This document shows, one piece after another, positions 1 through 7,512 of a stretch of 63,017 bases of DNA (position 1 is the stretch's first letter; every line of letters begins with the position of its first letter). The notes under the pieces are model-generated. The model saw nothing but the letters and a program-made list of their open reading frames with translations, was not told where the DNA came from and ran no database searches. This DNA is from a virus. Position numbers and translations under genes: made by a program. The stretch is from positions 1-63,017 of IMG/VR virus record IMGVR_UViG_3300032293_001810. One strand, 5' to 3'.

Positions 1-126
1 AAGAATTACCTTTTTAGAGGGGGGAATTTACCTTTTTAGAGGGTATATTTGATCAAAATTCATGCTTTTTTAGATAGAATTAGGTTTTTAGGGGGGGGAA
101 TTACATTTTTTTAGGTGGGAATTAGA
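1..126. repeat. Left arm of a long interrupted inverted repeat
   Basis: Read on the plus strand, this segment matches 33407-33285 read on the minus strand. Three exact blocks are kept in the same order: positions 1-28, 62-83 and 93-117. The recurring unit is roughly GAATTACCTTTTTAGAGG followed by a G run and AATT, and it also recurs within this segment. The repeat starts at the window edge, so it probably continues upstream. Positions 127-248 hold no gene that I can support. Confidence 0.8.
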
Positions 127-248
127 AAGCATTGTGGACCAGTGGATCATAAAAAAATTTAGCATAGATATATTAAAATCTATATACTACGATCATCTTC
201 TCACTAGGTGCATGCACAATAGACAACCACAAACCGACGAGGTACAAA

Positions 249-440
249 ATGAGAAAAGTAATGGACAAGCAACAAATGATTATTCTACTAGATCAAGCTA
301 GGGCTGATGTATATAAGAAGGTTGCCAAACAACATGGGAAGAATTTGAGTGCATGGGTACGGATCATTTTAGATCAAGCATGTAGATCAAGTGGTGTAGA
401 GCCTGAGAGTGTACTAAATGATCTTTCTCAGCACGATTAA
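249..440 (+). CDS. Small ribbon-helix-helix-like DNA-binding protein
   Basis: A 63-residue protein with a GAGG ribosome binding site eight bases upstream. A short beta-like stretch (QQMIILLDQ) is followed by two predicted helices ending in LSAWVRIILDQAC. That matches the general plan of CopG/Arc-type ribbon-helix-helix repressors (strand, helix, turn with Ser/Asn, helix). It is the first gene of the rightward accessory operon and overlaps the next gene by 23 bases. A role as an autoregulator of this operon is an inference; no operator was identified. Confidence 0.55.
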   Translation: MRKVMDKQQMIILLDQARADVYKKVAKQHGKNLSAWVRIILDQACRSSGVEPESVLNDLSQHD

Positions 441-990
441 AGATTGTCCCTCATGGGTTTATGATCATCCCTTAAAAAGTGATGATGATATCCTTGATCT
501 ACATAGTAAGGTATGCCAAAGAGAAAATGATCTTTGGGTAGAGTATCATCTTGAGATGAGTGAGATGACTATCACTACTGAAGTGAAATTAATGCTTTAT
601 AATCAGCACACTAAGCTAAGACGCATGCGTCAAACCTTAATTGATACACTTAAAGACGAAATGCCCAAAAATTGCTTTATTCGTACAAAGACCGAAGAGA
701 TACTCTATCGTACGGATCCTGAACTAATGCTTACTCATACTCGCTTACTTATAACTAATCGTGTATCACCTCGTCTAATCCATATTTTCCTTATCGCATA
801 CAAGCTAAGCATTCGTATGGATTTACTAGAAAAAGAGATTGCTGAGTATCATGATAAGGGCATGTCTAAAGCGATTGATCTTTACTCTCAAGTCAATGTG
901 CTAAAGCAAGTAAGAGAGTCAATAGAGCGGTGGATTGGTGGATCATCACATGGAGAACTTGCAGCGCTTGCCTCGCTACATTTCAAATAA
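418..990 (+). CDS. Unknown alpha-helical phage protein
   Basis: 190 residues, charged and almost entirely helical in appearance, with no motif that I recognise. It starts inside the 3' end of the upstream gene in another frame, an arrangement typical of translational coupling. The initiation site is weak (GAGAG about 8 bases upstream), so the true start could be a downstream ATG. It ends just before the leader of the gene at 1042. Function unknown. Confidence 0.6.
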   Translation: MIFLSTIKDCPSWVYDHPLKSDDDILDLHSKVCQRENDLWVEYHLEMSEMTITTEVKLMLYNQHTKLRRMRQTLIDTLKDEMPKNCFIRTKTEEILYRTDPELMLTHTRLLITNRVSPRLIHIFLIAYKLSIRMDLLEKEIAEYHDKGMSKAIDLYSQVNVLKQVRESIERWIGGSSHGELAALASLHFK

Positions 991-1041
991 AAAAATATCA
1001 TTTCATGTGTTTATACTTTGTACTCACCAAAGGAGCAAGCC

Positions 1042-1233
1042 ATGTATGGCAATACACTACTAATCAAGCTAGGACTACAAGATAGCATTGTCCTAGATTT
1101 TGAAATCCCTCTCTCATCCTCATGTTCTCTAAACTCACCTGAAGTGATTGACCAGGTGCAAAGGATGAGAAAAGAAATGAAAGCAATCAGTGTTGCATTC
1201 AGACTTGTGCATAAGTTAAAAGGTGCAAAATGA
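1042..1233 (+). CDS. Unknown small protein (63 aa)
   Basis: The start is placed at the ATG at 1042 because AAAGGAG lies directly upstream with good spacing; an in-frame ATA/ATG further upstream has none. The product is 63 residues and ends in a basic helix (MRKEMKAISVAFRLVHKLKG). Its leader carries TATACT and a short CTTTG/CAAAG dyad around the ribosome site, a weak member of the leader-dyad family. The stop codon overlaps the start of the HTH gene at 1230. Function unknown. Confidence 0.6.
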   Translation: MYGNTLLIKLGLQDSIVLDFEIPLSSSCSLNSPEVIDQVQRMRKEMKAISVAFRLVHKLKGAK

Positions 1234-1709
1234 AATATGAATATGACAATGATCATCTACGAATGCTTGAGCAATTGATTGCGACGGGGGAAGTATACAA
1301 GGAGCATAAAAAGGTAAAGCCTTGTCTTAAAATTAGAGGGACTATCTCTGATGAGCAAATTCGTCAAGCTATCGATGATACTAAAACATGGGCTGAGATA
1401 GGTGCATTGGTTGGGATGACGGGGGCGGGGGTGAGAGCAAGAGCAATCGCTTTAGGTATCCAAAAGAAAAAGTTAAATAAGTATGTAACGAATGAGCAAG
1501 TCAAGCAAGCAATGGATGATACTAAGCAAAAGAAAAAGATAAAGGCTGATCAAATCAGATCCGTGTTTGAGCAATATGCTGAAACTAAAACTTGGGAAGA
1601 GATGGGCAACATGCTGGGGATGTCCAAACAAAACTTTACATATCATGCACAAAAATTAGGTTTAGAAAGAAAGAAACTACATAGATCAAGGAATAAGAAT
1701 GATGATTAA
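1230..1709 (+). CDS. Tandem helix-turn-helix protein, two units
   Basis: 159 residues containing two copies of a 25-residue helix-turn-helix unit. One reads TWAEIGALVGMTGAGVRARA (residues about 51-70) and the other TWEEMGNMLGMSKQNFTYHA (about 120-139), each followed by a Leu-Gly cap. The second unit is preceded by a basic linker. The same unit recurs in the proteins at 1699, 7513, 8496 and, more divergently, 41099. This suggests a phage-specific family of DNA-binding proteins made of repeated HTH modules. It overlaps the next HTH gene by 11 bases and stands just before four methyltransferase genes. Sequence-specific DNA binding is likely; target and role are unknown. Confidence 0.7.
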   Translation: MKYEYDNDHLRMLEQLIATGEVYKEHKKVKPCLKIRGTISDEQIRQAIDDTKTWAEIGALVGMTGAGVRARAIALGIQKKKLNKYVTNEQVKQAMDDTKQKKKIKADQIRSVFEQYAETKTWEEMGNMLGMSKQNFTYHAQKLGLERKKLHRSRNKNDD

Positions 1710-2304
1710 GAATGATGATGACCGTCTCAGCATGATTGAGGCTATGATTGCAAGCGGTGAGGTTTATGAAGGATATAGGGAAAAAGGAAGTACTCGTGCA
1801 CCAACACCTACTACTACTAAAAAGGTAAGGAAGAAGCGAGAGACTTATAAGCATATCACTGATGATATGATTTTTAAAGCCTTCTCCCACGATAAGACTT
1901 GGCAAGAGATTGGTGCTGAACTAGGTATGACCTTATTTAGCATACGAAAGCGAGCGATGGCTCTCGGACTTGATAAAGAGAATTGTAGTGGTAAGCATGC
2001 ACAAATTAACCTACCGACCTATGACCAATTGAAAGAACTTGCGATACCTGAACGGACATGGAAAGAGATTGCCAAAATGCTCGGTGTTTCACGATTTAGT
2101 CTAGTGAAATATGCTAAATCGGTAGGGATTACAAAAGAGCGTACCCCCCAGCCGTATCATAAAAAGATTGATCCTCAGCGAATGAAACAATTAGTTGATC
2201 AAAACCTTAGTTGGCAAAAGATAGCCGATACTTTGGGTATATCATGCACCTACGCTTATATGTTTGCAAAGAAACATGGGCTACAGAAAGATAACAAATG
2301 CTAG
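1699..2304 (+). CDS. Tandem helix-turn-helix protein, three units
   Basis: 201 residues with three HTH units: TWQEIGAELGMTLFSIRKRA, TWKEIAKMLGVSRFSLVKYA and SWQKIADTLGISCTYAYMFA. They are spaced about 45-50 residues apart, and each ends in a Gly-Leu/Ile cap. AAGGAATAAGA precedes the start. The N-terminus resembles that of the gene at 1230 (Asp-rich, then an IEAMIASGEVYEGY-type segment matching LEQLIATGEVYKEH), so the two are paralogues. It overlaps the first methyltransferase gene by 7 bases, so the two are probably translated together. A target-recognition or regulatory role towards the methyltransferases is an inference. Confidence 0.7.
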   Translation: MMIKNDDDRLSMIEAMIASGEVYEGYREKGSTRAPTPTTTKKVRKKRETYKHITDDMIFKAFSHDKTWQEIGAELGMTLFSIRKRAMALGLDKENCSGKHAQINLPTYDQLKELAIPERTWKEIAKMLGVSRFSLVKYAKSVGITKERTPQPYHKKIDPQRMKQLVDQNLSWQKIADTLGISCTYAYMFAKKHGLQKDNKC

Positions 2305-3053
2305 AAGAAAACAGAATCCATCTTGGCGATTGCCTTGACCTTATGCCATCCATTCCATCGAAGTCGGTTGATATGATCCTTTGCGATTTGCCTTATGGTA
2401 CAACGGCTTGCGAGTGGGATTCTATCATTGACATGTCTAAACTTTGGCAAGAGTATGAACGAGTTATCAAAGACAATGGGGCGATTGTTTTGACGGCCAA
2501 TGCAAAATTCACTTTTCTTTTAGGTGCATCCAATATCAAGTTGCTTAGATATAAATGGGTGTGGATGAAAACTAGAAAAACTATGTTTTTACAAGCAAAT
2601 AAGATGCCATTAAGACAACATGAAGATGTATTAATTTTTTACAAATCTTTGCCAACATATAACCCTCAAAAAGAACCTTGTGAACCTAAAAAAACATCGC
2701 ATAAAAAAACAACAGTCAAAGATAATCAAACGTGGAATAAGAACCTTATTCGCATAGAAACAAATAATGAGGGTTTAACATATCCGAGCGATTTGTTATC
2801 ACTTGATGATATTGAAAAAACAATCCATCCAACACAAAAGCCAGTGGCCTTGTTTGAGTACCTAATCAAAACCTACTCCAATGAAGGCGAACTAGTCTTA
2901 GATAATTGCAGTGGATCAGGTACAACGGCAATCGCTTGCATGAATACCAATAGAAGGTTTATTTGCATTGAGAGGGATGAAACCTATCACCGCAAGAGCA
3001 TTGAGAGAATGAACAACCATGAACCACTATTCCATTTGGGGGATAAATGCTAG
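2298..3053 (+). CDS. Beta-class N6-adenine/N4-cytosine DNA methyltransferase, copy A
   Basis: 251 residues of the N4/N6 DNA methylase family. Catalytic motif IV (DLPY, residues 30-33) is near the N-terminus, and the SAM-binding motif I region (LDNCSGSGTT) is near the C-terminus. This IV-TRD-I order defines the beta class. The central part, about residues 60-190, is the likely target-recognition region. It is one of a tandem pair with the gene at 3047: the first 55 and last 60 residues are nearly identical while the centres differ strongly. It transfers a methyl group from SAM to an exocyclic amino group; DLPY does not settle adenine versus cytosine. No cognate nuclease is visible, so an orphan modification enzyme is likely. 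Confidence 0.85.
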   Translation: MLEENRIHLGDCLDLMPSIPSKSVDMILCDLPYGTTACEWDSIIDMSKLWQEYERVIKDNGAIVLTANAKFTFLLGASNIKLLRYKWVWMKTRKTMFLQANKMPLRQHEDVLIFYKSLPTYNPQKEPCEPKKTSHKKTTVKDNQTWNKNLIRIETNNEGLTYPSDLLSLDDIEKTIHPTQKPVALFEYLIKTYSNEGELVLDNCSGSGTTAIACMNTNRRFICIERDETYHRKSIERMNNHEPLFHLGDKC

Positions 3054-3811
3054 AAGAAAACAAAATCCATTTAGGCGATTGCCTTGATCTAATGCCATCA
3101 ATCCCATCGAAGTCGGTTGACATGATCCTTTGCGACTTGCCTTATGGTACAACGGCTTGCGAATGGGATTCTATTATCGATATGGCTAGGCTTTGGCAAG
3201 AGTATGAACGAGTGATTAAGGATAATGGAGCTATTGTTTTGACGGCGAATAATGTCTTTACTTTCAAGCTATGGTCAAGCAATCCATACATTTTTAAGTA
3301 TAAAATAATATGGGATAAAATCATGAAGGTTGGACATTTATCAGCAAATAAGATGCCAATGAAACAGCATGAAGATATTTTGATTTTTTATAAACATCAA
3401 CCTTGTTTTAATCCTCAAAAGACAAGCGGTGAGAAATATGTTGTAAAAAGAAACAAAACTATGAAAGCTCCTGAATATCAAATAGGAGCTCCTATCGCTA
3501 GAACAGACACAATTAACGATGGTGATAGATATCCGAGCGATATCATTTGTTTTTCAGCCAACACATTTACTAAAGATATTGGGATGCATCCAACACAAAA
3601 GCCAGTAGCCTTGTTTGAGTACCTAATCAAAACCTATACCAATGAGAACGAGCTAGTCCTAGATAATTGCTCAGGTTCAGGGACTACAGCCATAGCTTGC
3701 ATGAATACCAATAGACGGTTCATTTGCATTGAGAGGGATGAAACCTATCACAAGAAGAGCATTGAACGAATGAATAACCACGAGCCATTATTTCACTTAG
3801 GAAAATCATGA
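3047..3811 (+). CDS. Beta-class N6-adenine/N4-cytosine DNA methyltransferase, copy B
   Basis: 254 residues, paralogue of the gene at 2298 and overlapping its end by 7 bases. Both open with the same 5' sequence after a GATAA element. The DLPYG catalytic motif and LDNCSGSGTT SAM motif are intact, as is the conserved HPTQKP block just upstream of motif I. The central segment differs from copy A in sequence and length, so copy B probably methylates another site. Strong ribosome site GGGGGATAA. The following HsdM-like gene overlaps by 4 bases (ATGA type), so one operon is likely. Confidence 0.85.
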   Translation: MLEENKIHLGDCLDLMPSIPSKSVDMILCDLPYGTTACEWDSIIDMARLWQEYERVIKDNGAIVLTANNVFTFKLWSSNPYIFKYKIIWDKIMKVGHLSANKMPMKQHEDILIFYKHQPCFNPQKTSGEKYVVKRNKTMKAPEYQIGAPIARTDTINDGDRYPSDIICFSANTFTKDIGMHPTQKPVALFEYLIKTYTNENELVLDNCSGSGTTAIACMNTNRRFICIERDETYHKKSIERMNNHEPLFHLGKS

Positions 3812-4854
3812 ATGAAACTCAATTGATGAAGGTTGCTACGCTCTTGCGTGGGAAGATGGAAACAACACAATATACTAATTTTATCTTGTCCCTTATCGCT
3901 TACCAAATGCTTGCTCCCCAGCACAAGCTTGAGTGCGATGTTTATGAAGGTATGCAGCAATTAAATGCATTGCTCCCACATGCTCAAGGGATTGATCTTT
4001 TTGATTGCGACCTATTCAAAGATCAAGCTTTAGTAGATCAGATCTTACCTGAGCTGGATATCTCAAAGATTGATAGTCATTCTTTTGGGGATATCTATGA
4101 GATGATACTAGGCTTTTTTAGTAAGGGCAATTCAGCGATTTTTGGGGAATTCTATACGCCAAAAGAACTTGCTCAGCTACAAGCTACTCTCACAATTACC
4201 GATCAAGCTAAATCTATTTATGATCCTACTTGTGGTGCTGGTGGGCTGATCTTACAAGGTGTTGGGAAAGTGGATAAATTCTATGGTCAAGAACTAAATA
4301 AAGAGACCTTCAAGATTTGTAGGAAGAATTTACTCATACATGGCCTACGACCAGATCAATGTGATATTCGTTGGGGGGATACCTTAGCTGATCCTCAGCA
4401 CAAGGATCTAAAGTTTGATGCAATCCTAGCAAATCCACCTTTTTCAGTAGCATGGGAGCAAGCAAAGTTTAAGAATGATCCACGCTTTGGCGGGATACTA
4501 GCACCTAAATCAACCGCCGATCTTGCTTTTGTTCAGCATATGATGCACCACCTATCTGATGATGGGATATGCTCCATTGTCCTACCTCATGGCGTCTTGT
4601 TTAGAGGTAGTAGTGAGCAAAAAATAAGGGAGGATTTGATTAAGAAGAATTACATTGATACGGTGATAGGTCTACCTCCAAAGATATTTCAACAAACCGA
4701 TATCCCTACTTGCATGCTCATCTTGAAGAAGAATAGAGTCAATACAGATATTTTATTTATAGACGCAAGTGACGAGTGTGAGAAGGTTGGCAAGAAGAAC
4801 AAATTATTGACCGCCAAGATCATAGAGGCGGTTAAGAATAGGGGGCAAGTATGA
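3808..4854 (+). CDS. Type I HsdM-like N6-adenine DNA methyltransferase, truncated at the C-terminus
   Basis: 348 residues with the type I modification-subunit plan: a helical N-terminal domain, GEFYTPKEL before the SAM fold, motif I IYDPTCGAGGLI (about 138-149) and catalytic NPPF (209-212). The later block IVLPHGVLFRGSSEQKIRED is typical of HsdM. The product is shorter than usual HsdM proteins (about 500 residues). It ends where the family's C-terminal helical tail would begin, and that tail is encoded by the next gene at 4851, which starts within the stop codon (ATGA). No HsdS or HsdR gene is visible in the window. Adenine methylation is likely; specificity is unknown. Confidence 0.85.
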   Translation: MNETQLMKVATLLRGKMETTQYTNFILSLIAYQMLAPQHKLECDVYEGMQQLNALLPHAQGIDLFDCDLFKDQALVDQILPELDISKIDSHSFGDIYEMILGFFSKGNSAIFGEFYTPKELAQLQATLTITDQAKSIYDPTCGAGGLILQGVGKVDKFYGQELNKETFKICRKNLLIHGLRPDQCDIRWGDTLADPQHKDLKFDAILANPPFSVAWEQAKFKNDPRFGGILAPKSTADLAFVQHMMHHLSDDGICSIVLPHGVLFRGSSEQKIREDLIKKNYIDTVIGLPPKIFQQTDIPTCMLILKKNRVNTDILFIDASDECEKVGKKNKLLTAKIIEAVKNRGQV

Positions 4855-5060
4855 AATCGCATATTGTAACACTAGAAGAAATCAAAAAGAATGATTTTAA
4901 CTTAAATATCCCTCGATATATCTCAAATTGTGCACCTGAAGAAATTATCGATTTAGATCAGACATTAAATGAGTTGATTGAGTGTAATAGGGATATCAAG
5001 AAAGCAACCGAACAAATCAATGTATTCCTACGAGAACTAGGGATGAAAGAGATTGAATGA
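4851..5060 (+). CDS. Detached C-terminal tail of the HsdM-like methyltransferase
   Basis: 69 residues. The pattern FNLNIPRYI followed by a Glu/Asp-rich stretch and a helical ending matches the C-terminal segment that follows the catalytic domain in HsdM proteins. There it packs against the specificity subunit. Here it is a separate reading frame joined to the upstream gene by a 4-base ATGA overlap. The intact second HsdM-like protein at 9059 carries the equivalent segment (FNLSPSQYL) in cis. It may work as a two-chain enzyme or may result from an old frameshift; the coupled start favours a functional split. Confidence 0.65.
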   Translation: MKSHIVTLEEIKKNDFNLNIPRYISNCAPEEIIDLDQTLNELIECNRDIKKATEQINVFLRELGMKEIE

Positions 5061-5061
5061 T

Positions 5062-5304
5062 ATGTTTTTCCTCAGCCTTTTAAATATGTTCATCATGTGG
5101 ATGATCGTAAAGCCATTCGTGGATTTATCCATGAGCCTCGCTCTTAAAGAAGAGAGCATGATGTTGGTACTTACCACACTGATGAGTTTAGCAAGCCTAT
5201 TTTCGCTATGTGTACTAGCACCTATCCCCATGTTTAGCACAATGACTTTGCTTACAATCATGGAACAAGGGTATGCCTTCTGGACGAAGAGGAAACTAAA
5301 ATAA
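5062..5304 (+). CDS. Small membrane protein
   Basis: About 80 residues with two hydrophobic segments, near residues 2-25 and 32-65, separated by a short polar stretch, and a basic C-terminus (WTKRKLK). The ATG at 5062 is chosen; an in-frame TTG at 5053 overlaps the stop of the preceding gene and is an alternative. It could be a membrane-active accessory protein, and a holin-like role cannot be excluded. Nothing beyond topology supports a function. Confidence 0.5.
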   Translation: MFFLSLLNMFIMWMIVKPFVDLSMSLALKEESMMLVLTTLMSLASLFSLCVLAPIPMFSTMTLLTIMEQGYAFWTKRKLK

Positions 5305-5380
5305 AAAAAAAAATGAAGCATGATGAAAACAAATAACTTACTTTAGTGTTTTTATATTTACCTCATACAAGGAGACAAAA

Positions 5381-5563
5381 ATGAGTGAACATGAAAAACT
5401 GATCAAGATCAATAGCCTTTTGATTTTGATCCTACATTACCGACTTGATAAAAGTATTGAACCTGATGAAACCTTTAGAGCAAGCGTATTTGAACTACTT
5501 GGTGATATTGGTTTCTTATTTCCTCAAGAGAATACCTACCACAAAAAAATTGTATTGTATTAG
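5381..5563 (+). CDS. Unknown small protein (60 aa)
   Basis: 60 residues, preceded by a strong AAGGAG site and an AT-rich leader with a TGTTTTTATA element similar to other unit leaders in this window. The N-terminal half is hydrophobic and helical (INSLLILILHYRL); the rest is mixed. Nothing recognisable. It starts a new small transcription unit after a 76-base gap. Confidence 0.5.
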   Translation: MSEHEKLIKINSLLILILHYRLDKSIEPDETFRASVFELLGDIGFLFPQENTYHKKIVLY

Positions 5564-5589
5564 TACATACTCACAAGGAGCAAAAAATC

Positions 5590-5850
5590 ATGCTGATCAT
5601 TTTACATCATATATTCAACACAGCACTTCTTATCTATTTTACACCATCGGTAACAAGTGCCTTAATGGAACAACAAGACCCACCTGTATCAAAAAGATAT
5701 AGACAAGCAACTGTCTATACTTGGTATGCACTTTTACCTGTGCATTCTTTCATTTTCTTTAAAGATTATCCACTAGTACTAACTTTCGTAATCTTTTGGT
5801 TTTATATGATTTCACTATCTTGGGAACAAGATGACAATTCAAATCATTAG
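5590..5850 (+). CDS. Small membrane protein, two membrane segments
   Basis: 86 residues with a clear CAAGGAG ribosome site. A hydrophobic N-terminus (LIILHHIFNTALLIYF) and a second hydrophobic stretch near residues 45-78, rich in Phe and Trp, suggest a membrane protein. The charged tail ends in WEQDDNSNH. No family recognised. Confidence 0.5.
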   Translation: MLIILHHIFNTALLIYFTPSVTSALMEQQDPPVSKRYRQATVYTWYALLPVHSFIFFKDYPLVLTFVIFWFYMISLSWEQDDNSNH

Positions 5851-5874
5851 AAAATCAAAAAGCTACGCATTGCT

Positions 5875-6036
5875 ATGGATTTATACGGCAAGCTAATCAG
5901 AAGCTTTTTAGATGAAGTTTCTGATATCCATGAGGGTATGCCACGATTGACCGAATATCATCAAGCCTATCACAAACAAGTAACTCAAAAGCAAAAAGAC
6001 TTTGACGCTTTAAGAGAGTTGAATAAAGAAGAATGA
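5875..6036 (+). CDS. Unknown small protein (53 aa)
   Basis: A 53-residue reading frame starting MDLYGKLIRSFLDEVSD and ending in a charged helix (KQKDFDALRELNKEE). Its stop codon overlaps the start of the gene at 6033 (ATGA), an arrangement used by many real gene pairs here. The ribosome site is weak. It fills what would otherwise be an unusual gap in a dense operon. Confidence 0.45.
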   Translation: MDLYGKLIRSFLDEVSDIHEGMPRLTEYHQAYHKQVTQKQKDFDALRELNKEE

Positions 6037-6338
6037 AAGATAAGAAACAACAAGTGACTACACCAGTCACAAAAAAGCATATGAAGCAAAAGTTTAAAGA
6101 GTTAAGAGAGGTAATCTTTACCCCAGAGCATGAGCCAAACGAGAAAGAGCTTGAGATGTTTGAGGTTGTAAAGGATGTAATTGCTTCACCTGAATTTAAA
6201 CCTACAAAGAAAGATTTGAAGAAACAAATCAAATCCCTACAAGATCAAGTATTCAAACTAGAGGATGATGTCTTATTTTGGAAGGCTCAATTAGAAGAGT
6301 TTAACCGTTGGATTGGTGACGCTAAAAAAACTCAATGA
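6033..6338 (+). CDS. Coiled-coil protein of unknown function
   Basis: 101 residues, highly charged. A Lys-rich N-terminus is followed by two Glu/Lys helices with a repeated motif (EVIFTPEHEPNEKELE and DVIASPEFKPTKKDLK), then a coiled coil around residues 64-95. The internal repeat suggests a small duplicated helical module. It starts within the stop codon of the preceding small gene. Function unknown. Confidence 0.55.
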   Translation: MKDKKQQVTTPVTKKHMKQKFKELREVIFTPEHEPNEKELEMFEVVKDVIASPEFKPTKKDLKKQIKSLQDQVFKLEDDVLFWKAQLEEFNRWIGDAKKTQ

Positions 6339-6351
6339 GAGATTTAAAATT

Positions 6352-6456
6352 ATGGTAAAACATATTTATCAGCTCCTCACCTTTTTGAGGGAATATAAGA
6401 ACAACGATGACGACACTTGTGTAATGCGTAGCACCTTTGGAGCTGATACTATCTGA
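6352..6456 (+). CDS. Candidate micro-protein (34 aa)
   Basis: A 34-residue reading frame (starts MVKHIYQLLTFLREY) preceded by GAGAG. Its TGA overlaps the ATG of the next gene as TGATG, a classic coupling signal. It is too short for composition to be a test, so it could be a leader peptide. Confidence 0.35.
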   Translation: MVKHIYQLLTFLREYKNNDDDTCVMRSTFGADTI

Positions 6457-6860
6457 TGGCTAAACAAAAAGAAAAACAAATTCTATCTGAACAAGAGATA
6501 GAATATATGCAAAAATTAAAGCGGGCAATTATCACTGAGCCAAATATGAGAAAAATTGATATCTGGGGGCTTAGTCATGTATTTGTCCCTATTCTTATGC
6601 AACCTGAAAACACAATCACTACATTGCGACGATTGCTTGCGATTGTAGAGTACCCCCATGATCTAGTGGATATGGAGGATCATGTGATTTCCATACAAAA
6701 AGATATGACAATTAAATTTAAGATGAGTTGGCAAACATTGGATTTACTACTCGTCTTTGAGAAGATGATCGGTGAGCGAGTATTCCTAGAGGATGGAAAG
6801 GTTAAAATAGGGACTTTTTTTAAAGAGGATTTTGAAAAAATATTACACCTACATTTATAA
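6456..6860 (+). CDS. Unknown cytoplasmic protein (134 aa)
   Basis: 134 residues, soluble, with a charged helical N-terminus (EKQILSEQEIEYMQKLKRAI) and a mixed C-terminal half. No motif recognised. It lies directly upstream of the serine recombinase, and its stop is followed by the recombinase leader dyad. Confidence 0.55.
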   Translation: MAKQKEKQILSEQEIEYMQKLKRAIITEPNMRKIDIWGLSHVFVPILMQPENTITTLRRLLAIVEYPHDLVDMEDHVISIQKDMTIKFKMSWQTLDLLLVFEKMIGERVFLEDGKVKIGTFFKEDFEKILHLHL

Positions 6861-6872
6861 AAAAACGGGTAT

Positions 6873-6911
6873 CCATGTGTTTTTGTAGAAACTCACTACA
6901 AAAGGACATGG
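6873..6911 (+). promoter_or_regulatory. Leader dyad enclosing the ribosome site of the recombinase gene
   Basis: The arm 6873-6888 (CCATGT-GT-TTTTGTAG) pairs with 6896-6911 (CTACAAAA-GG-ACATGG), leaving a 7-base loop. That is 14 perfect pairs with one two-base internal mismatch. The mismatch holds the GG of the AAAGG ribosome site at 6901-6905. In RNA this would sequester initiation of the gene at 6914; as DNA it could be an operator. Confidence 0.65.
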
Positions 6912-6913
6912 AC

Positions 6914-7504
6914 ATGTTAATCGGTTATGCTCGCGTCTCTACTGATGACCAATCACTTGATCTTCAAATTGACTATTTAAAATCCGTCGGTTGCCTAAAA
7001 ATATATCAAGAAAAATTTACGGGAAAGACAAAAGAACGACCTGAACTAAAGAAGGCTCTCAAGTCATTAAAAGCTGGTGATACACTTGTATGCTTAAAGC
7101 TTGATAGGCTTGGTAGATCTATGAAGGACTTGATTGAACTAGTGGAGCAAATCAAAGCAAAAGGTTGTCACTTTAAGACTAGCGACGGGATTGATACAAG
7201 CACACACATGGGCGTATTCATCTTTCATATCTTTGGGGCTTTGGCTGAAATGGAATTAGGCTTGATCAAGGAGAGAACAATCTTGGGATTGAAAGCAGCA
7301 AGAGAGCGAGGACGAATAGGTGGACGACCAAAAGGCCTATCACGAAAACTTGAAAGTGTGAAATATACGGTCAAAGAGATGTATCTAAATGGTAGTAGCA
7401 CGGATGAAATATGTAAAATATGTAGTGTATCAAAAGGTTCTCTTTATAGAATGCTACGGGATTTAAAGATTGATCTAAGAGTACCAAAACACGCTGAGGT
7501 TTAA
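6914..7504 (+). CDS. Small serine recombinase (resolvase/invertase type)
   Basis: 196 residues. The start at 6914 is chosen because AAAGG lies 8 bases upstream and the catalytic motif follows at once (MLIGYARVSTDDQ, nucleophile Ser9). Further family blocks are KLDRLGRSMKDL and LAEMELGLIKERT, and a C-terminal HTH follows GRPKG. Size and order fit Tn3 resolvase or Gin/Hin invertases, not the long serine integrases. It makes paired double-strand breaks at a short crossover site by a phosphoserine intermediate. Possible uses are dimer or concatemer resolution or inversion of a segment; no crossover site was identified. The dyad at its own start could be one. Confidence 0.9.
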   Translation: MLIGYARVSTDDQSLDLQIDYLKSVGCLKIYQEKFTGKTKERPELKKALKSLKAGDTLVCLKLDRLGRSMKDLIELVEQIKAKGCHFKTSDGIDTSTHMGVFIFHIFGALAEMELGLIKERTILGLKAARERGRIGGRPKGLSRKLESVKYTVKEMYLNGSSTDEICKICSVSKGSLYRMLRDLKIDLRVPKHAEV

Positions 7505-7512
7505 TTTAAATA

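Noticed and set aside
1011-1256. 81-codon minus-strand frame
   Set aside because: Antisense to two better supported plus-strand genes with good ribosome sites.
5445-5702. 85-codon plus-strand frame
   Set aside because: It overlaps two better supported small genes in another frame and has no ribosome site.
6914-7504. Serine recombinase read as a prophage integrase
   Set aside because: It is of the short resolvase/invertase type, and no attachment site or lysogeny genes were found.
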